Below, piece after piece: positions 62,791 to 64,000 of a DNA stretch of 64,000 nucleotides. Both the position numbers and the translations under genes were made by a program. The stretch spans positions 806,001 to 870,000 of the forward strand of contig JALJCQ010000006.1 of NCBI GenBank assembly GCA_023091665.1. The letters run 5' to 3'. The stretch's first letter is position 1; each line of letters starts with the position of its first letter. The stretch comes from Pythium myriotylum (lineage: Eukaryota; Oomycota; Peronosporomycetes; Pythiales; Pythiaceae). The notes beneath the pieces were generated by a model. That model saw only the letters and a list, made by a program, of their open reading frames with translations, had not been told where the DNA came from and made no database searches.

Positions 62791-64000
62791 TCAATCGGCA
62801 AAGCTGGACGCATCGAACTCATCGTTGAAGAGGCCGCCGAGAACACTCGCGGCGGTCGCGGCAGCCGCAGCATTTCCAGCAGCAGCCGCGGCAGCAGCAG
62901 CCATGGCTGCACTGGTTGCGATGGACTGATCCTTATGCGTGTGGAAAGGAAGCTCATTCACGGGCTCGAACACCAGGCGCATCGCGCGTTCGACTCCAAT
63001 CTCTCCCTCATCACGAGCTGCCGCCTGCACAAGCACGGTGAACGCACGCACGAACTGCTGGCGGATGTACTTGTCACGCGTGCCCTTCAGGACGTGAGCC
63101 ACATCGTAGGAAGTCTCGAAAGGGTCCTCGATACTCAAACGAGAGTGGAGCTTCCACAAATGGTGGGCCTTCTTTTCGCTCTTCAGCAGTTCACGGCCCA
63201 TTCGAATCGACACCACCGAACGAGAAGCATCGAATTCCAGGCCGTAATACTGCAAGAAGCCGAGGAAGAGCTCGCCAACGCTCGCCTTGTTGCGACTACC
63301 GAAGTTCTGGAGCAACTCAAGCTTCTCACTAGAGTCCGGGAATGAGTACGGATCAAAAAAGTAGGTCTCCATCGACCCCGGAGATGAACTTGATCCCGCG
63401 ATGGTTGGACCTGCATCGCTATCGCCTGGAAGTGTGCCTGGTGCGCGAGAGAGCACACTCGGCAACTGCCTCTCCTTTGCCATCTCATCTGTCCGCTCTG
63501 TGAGTCGGCAGAACGGCGACTTGGGTGGGCACGTCACATTCGCAACTGTACACGAACATGTCGGCTCTCCATTCCAGTTTGGCGGGAGCGTCTGGAGCAC
63601 TGGGAGGATCGGTGGATTCTGTCGCTGCAGATAGTGGATCAGCATGAGGAGGTATCCATAGGATGACAGAGTGCTTTCAGCAGCGCAGTTCATTCGTCGG
63701 CGCTTGACAAACTGCTTCAACACGAATGCCAACACGCGGACACGTTCATCAGCATTCGCGTAAGCACGAAGCAGGCTCGTGTTTCGCTGCGCCAAAAGGT
63801 TTTCAACGCATAGATCGCACTCGATACCAGAGTCAGCCATCTTGAACATCACGATTGGGATTCGAGCTGTGAGGCGGGACGCGTCCACTTCCATGAACAA
63901 ATCTGGACGCGACTCGAGCAGATGCACTGCCTGACTCAATATTCTCCGCTTGTCGTCAACCGTCATGCTAGCGATCACCTCAGGACGTAGCACCAAACAC
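62791..64000 (-). CDS. Cid1-like terminal nucleotidyltransferase, 5' part off window
   Basis: At least 402 codons, open to the right edge. The visible part matches the second half of a non-canonical poly(A)/poly(U) polymerase. A-R-I-P-I-V-M-F followed by I-E-C-D-L-C-V-E-N contains the third catalytic Asp. Then comes the central helical domain (L-A-F-V-L-K-Q-F-V-K-R-R-R, L-S-S-Y-G-Y-L-L-M-L-I-H-Y-L-Q) and a PAP-associated region (V-G-E-L-F-L-G-F-L-Q-Y-Y-G, L-S-I-E-D-P-F-E-T-S-Y-D-V-A). A Ser/Pro-rich insertion separates these. The first two catalytic Asp residues must lie outside the window. The C-terminus has an Ala-rich tract. Such enzymes add A or U tails to RNA in nucleus, cytoplasm or mitochondria; substrate unknown. 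Confidence 0.85.
   Translation of the reverse strand, partial: CLVLRPEVIASMTVDDKRRILSQAVHLLESRPDLFMEVDASRLTARIPIVMFKMADSGIECDLCVENLLAQRNTSLLRAYANADERVRVLAFVLKQFVKRRRMNCAAESTLSSYGYLLMLIHYLQRQNPPILPVLQTLPPNWNGEPTCSCTVANVTCPPKSPFCRLTERTDEMAKERQLPSVLSRAPGTLPGDSDAGPTIAGSSSSPGSMETYFFDPYSFPDSSEKLELLQNFGSRNKASVGELFLGFLQYYGLEFDASRSVVSIRMGRELLKSEKKAHHLWKLHSRLSIEDPFETSYDVAHVLKGTRDKYIRQQFVRAFTVLVQAAARDEGEIGVERAMRLVFEPVNELPFHTHKDQSIATSAAMAAAAAAAAGNAAAAATAASVLGGLFNDEFDASSFAD

Overview
The window looks like oomycete nuclear DNA (Pythium/Phytophthora type). Genes are compact, introns are rare and short (41-75 nt, GT-AG), spacers are small, and at least one gene has a near-consensus oomycete initiator (about 28855-28870). 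The single-copy genes are eukaryotic: an Arf-family GTPase, an SLC49/FLVCR-like carrier, PLAC8, an EF-hand protein and a Cid1-type nucleotidyltransferase. I could not identify the species.

The main content is a very large tandem family. I count 24 paralogues, numbered 1-24 from left to right. Fifteen lie in a left array (1-27704) and nine in a right array (33907-49949). Each member has (i) a short acidic, hydrophobic N-terminal motif, (ii) a basic helix running into a leucine zipper and a second coiled coil, and (iii) a C-terminal domain of about 200 residues. That domain carries a V/L-P-F-(D/x)...A-x-W motif, a W-T/V-V/I-x-x-P strand and a final V/I-E-N/x-x-L-L helix. I read the C-terminal domain as START-like, by inference only. 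From memory, and unverified, oomycete annotations sometimes label such proteins 'M96 mating-specific protein family'. If the reading is right, the window holds a locally amplified family of zipper proteins carrying a possible ligand-binding domain, comparable in layout to plant HD-ZIP/START regulators. Subgroups are 1-2, 3-6, 7, 8-12, 13, 14-15, 16, 17-20 and 21-24. Member 1 runs off the left edge. Members 8, 12 and 18 look truncated, broken or frameshifted.

Two intron positions recur in the family. Both are phase 0, and they are present or absent in a mosaic. The second lies exactly 17 residues after (counting) the conserved Trp in all twelve genes that have it.

Between the arrays (28.9-33.3 kb) sit two secreted-protein genes. 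A paralogue of the first lies in inverted orientation beyond the right array (51.3-52.5 kb), after an Arf GTPase. From 53.8 kb to the right edge the window has ordinary single-copy genes: an SLC49/FLVCR-like transporter, a 1316-residue EF-hand protein, a PrsW-type membrane protease, a PLAC8 protein and the 3' part of a Cid1-like nucleotidyltransferase.

The spacers hold degraded RNase H fragments of retroelements (about 1.7-2.0 and 50.0-50.4 kb), strong palindromes (1.44-1.51 and 31.10-31.16 kb), an AT-rich fold-back element (25.76-25.89 kb) and upstream blocks shared between neighbouring paralogues. No CRISPR array, rRNA or tRNA was recognised. All exon boundaries are read by eye from GT/AG signals, frame and paralogue comparison.
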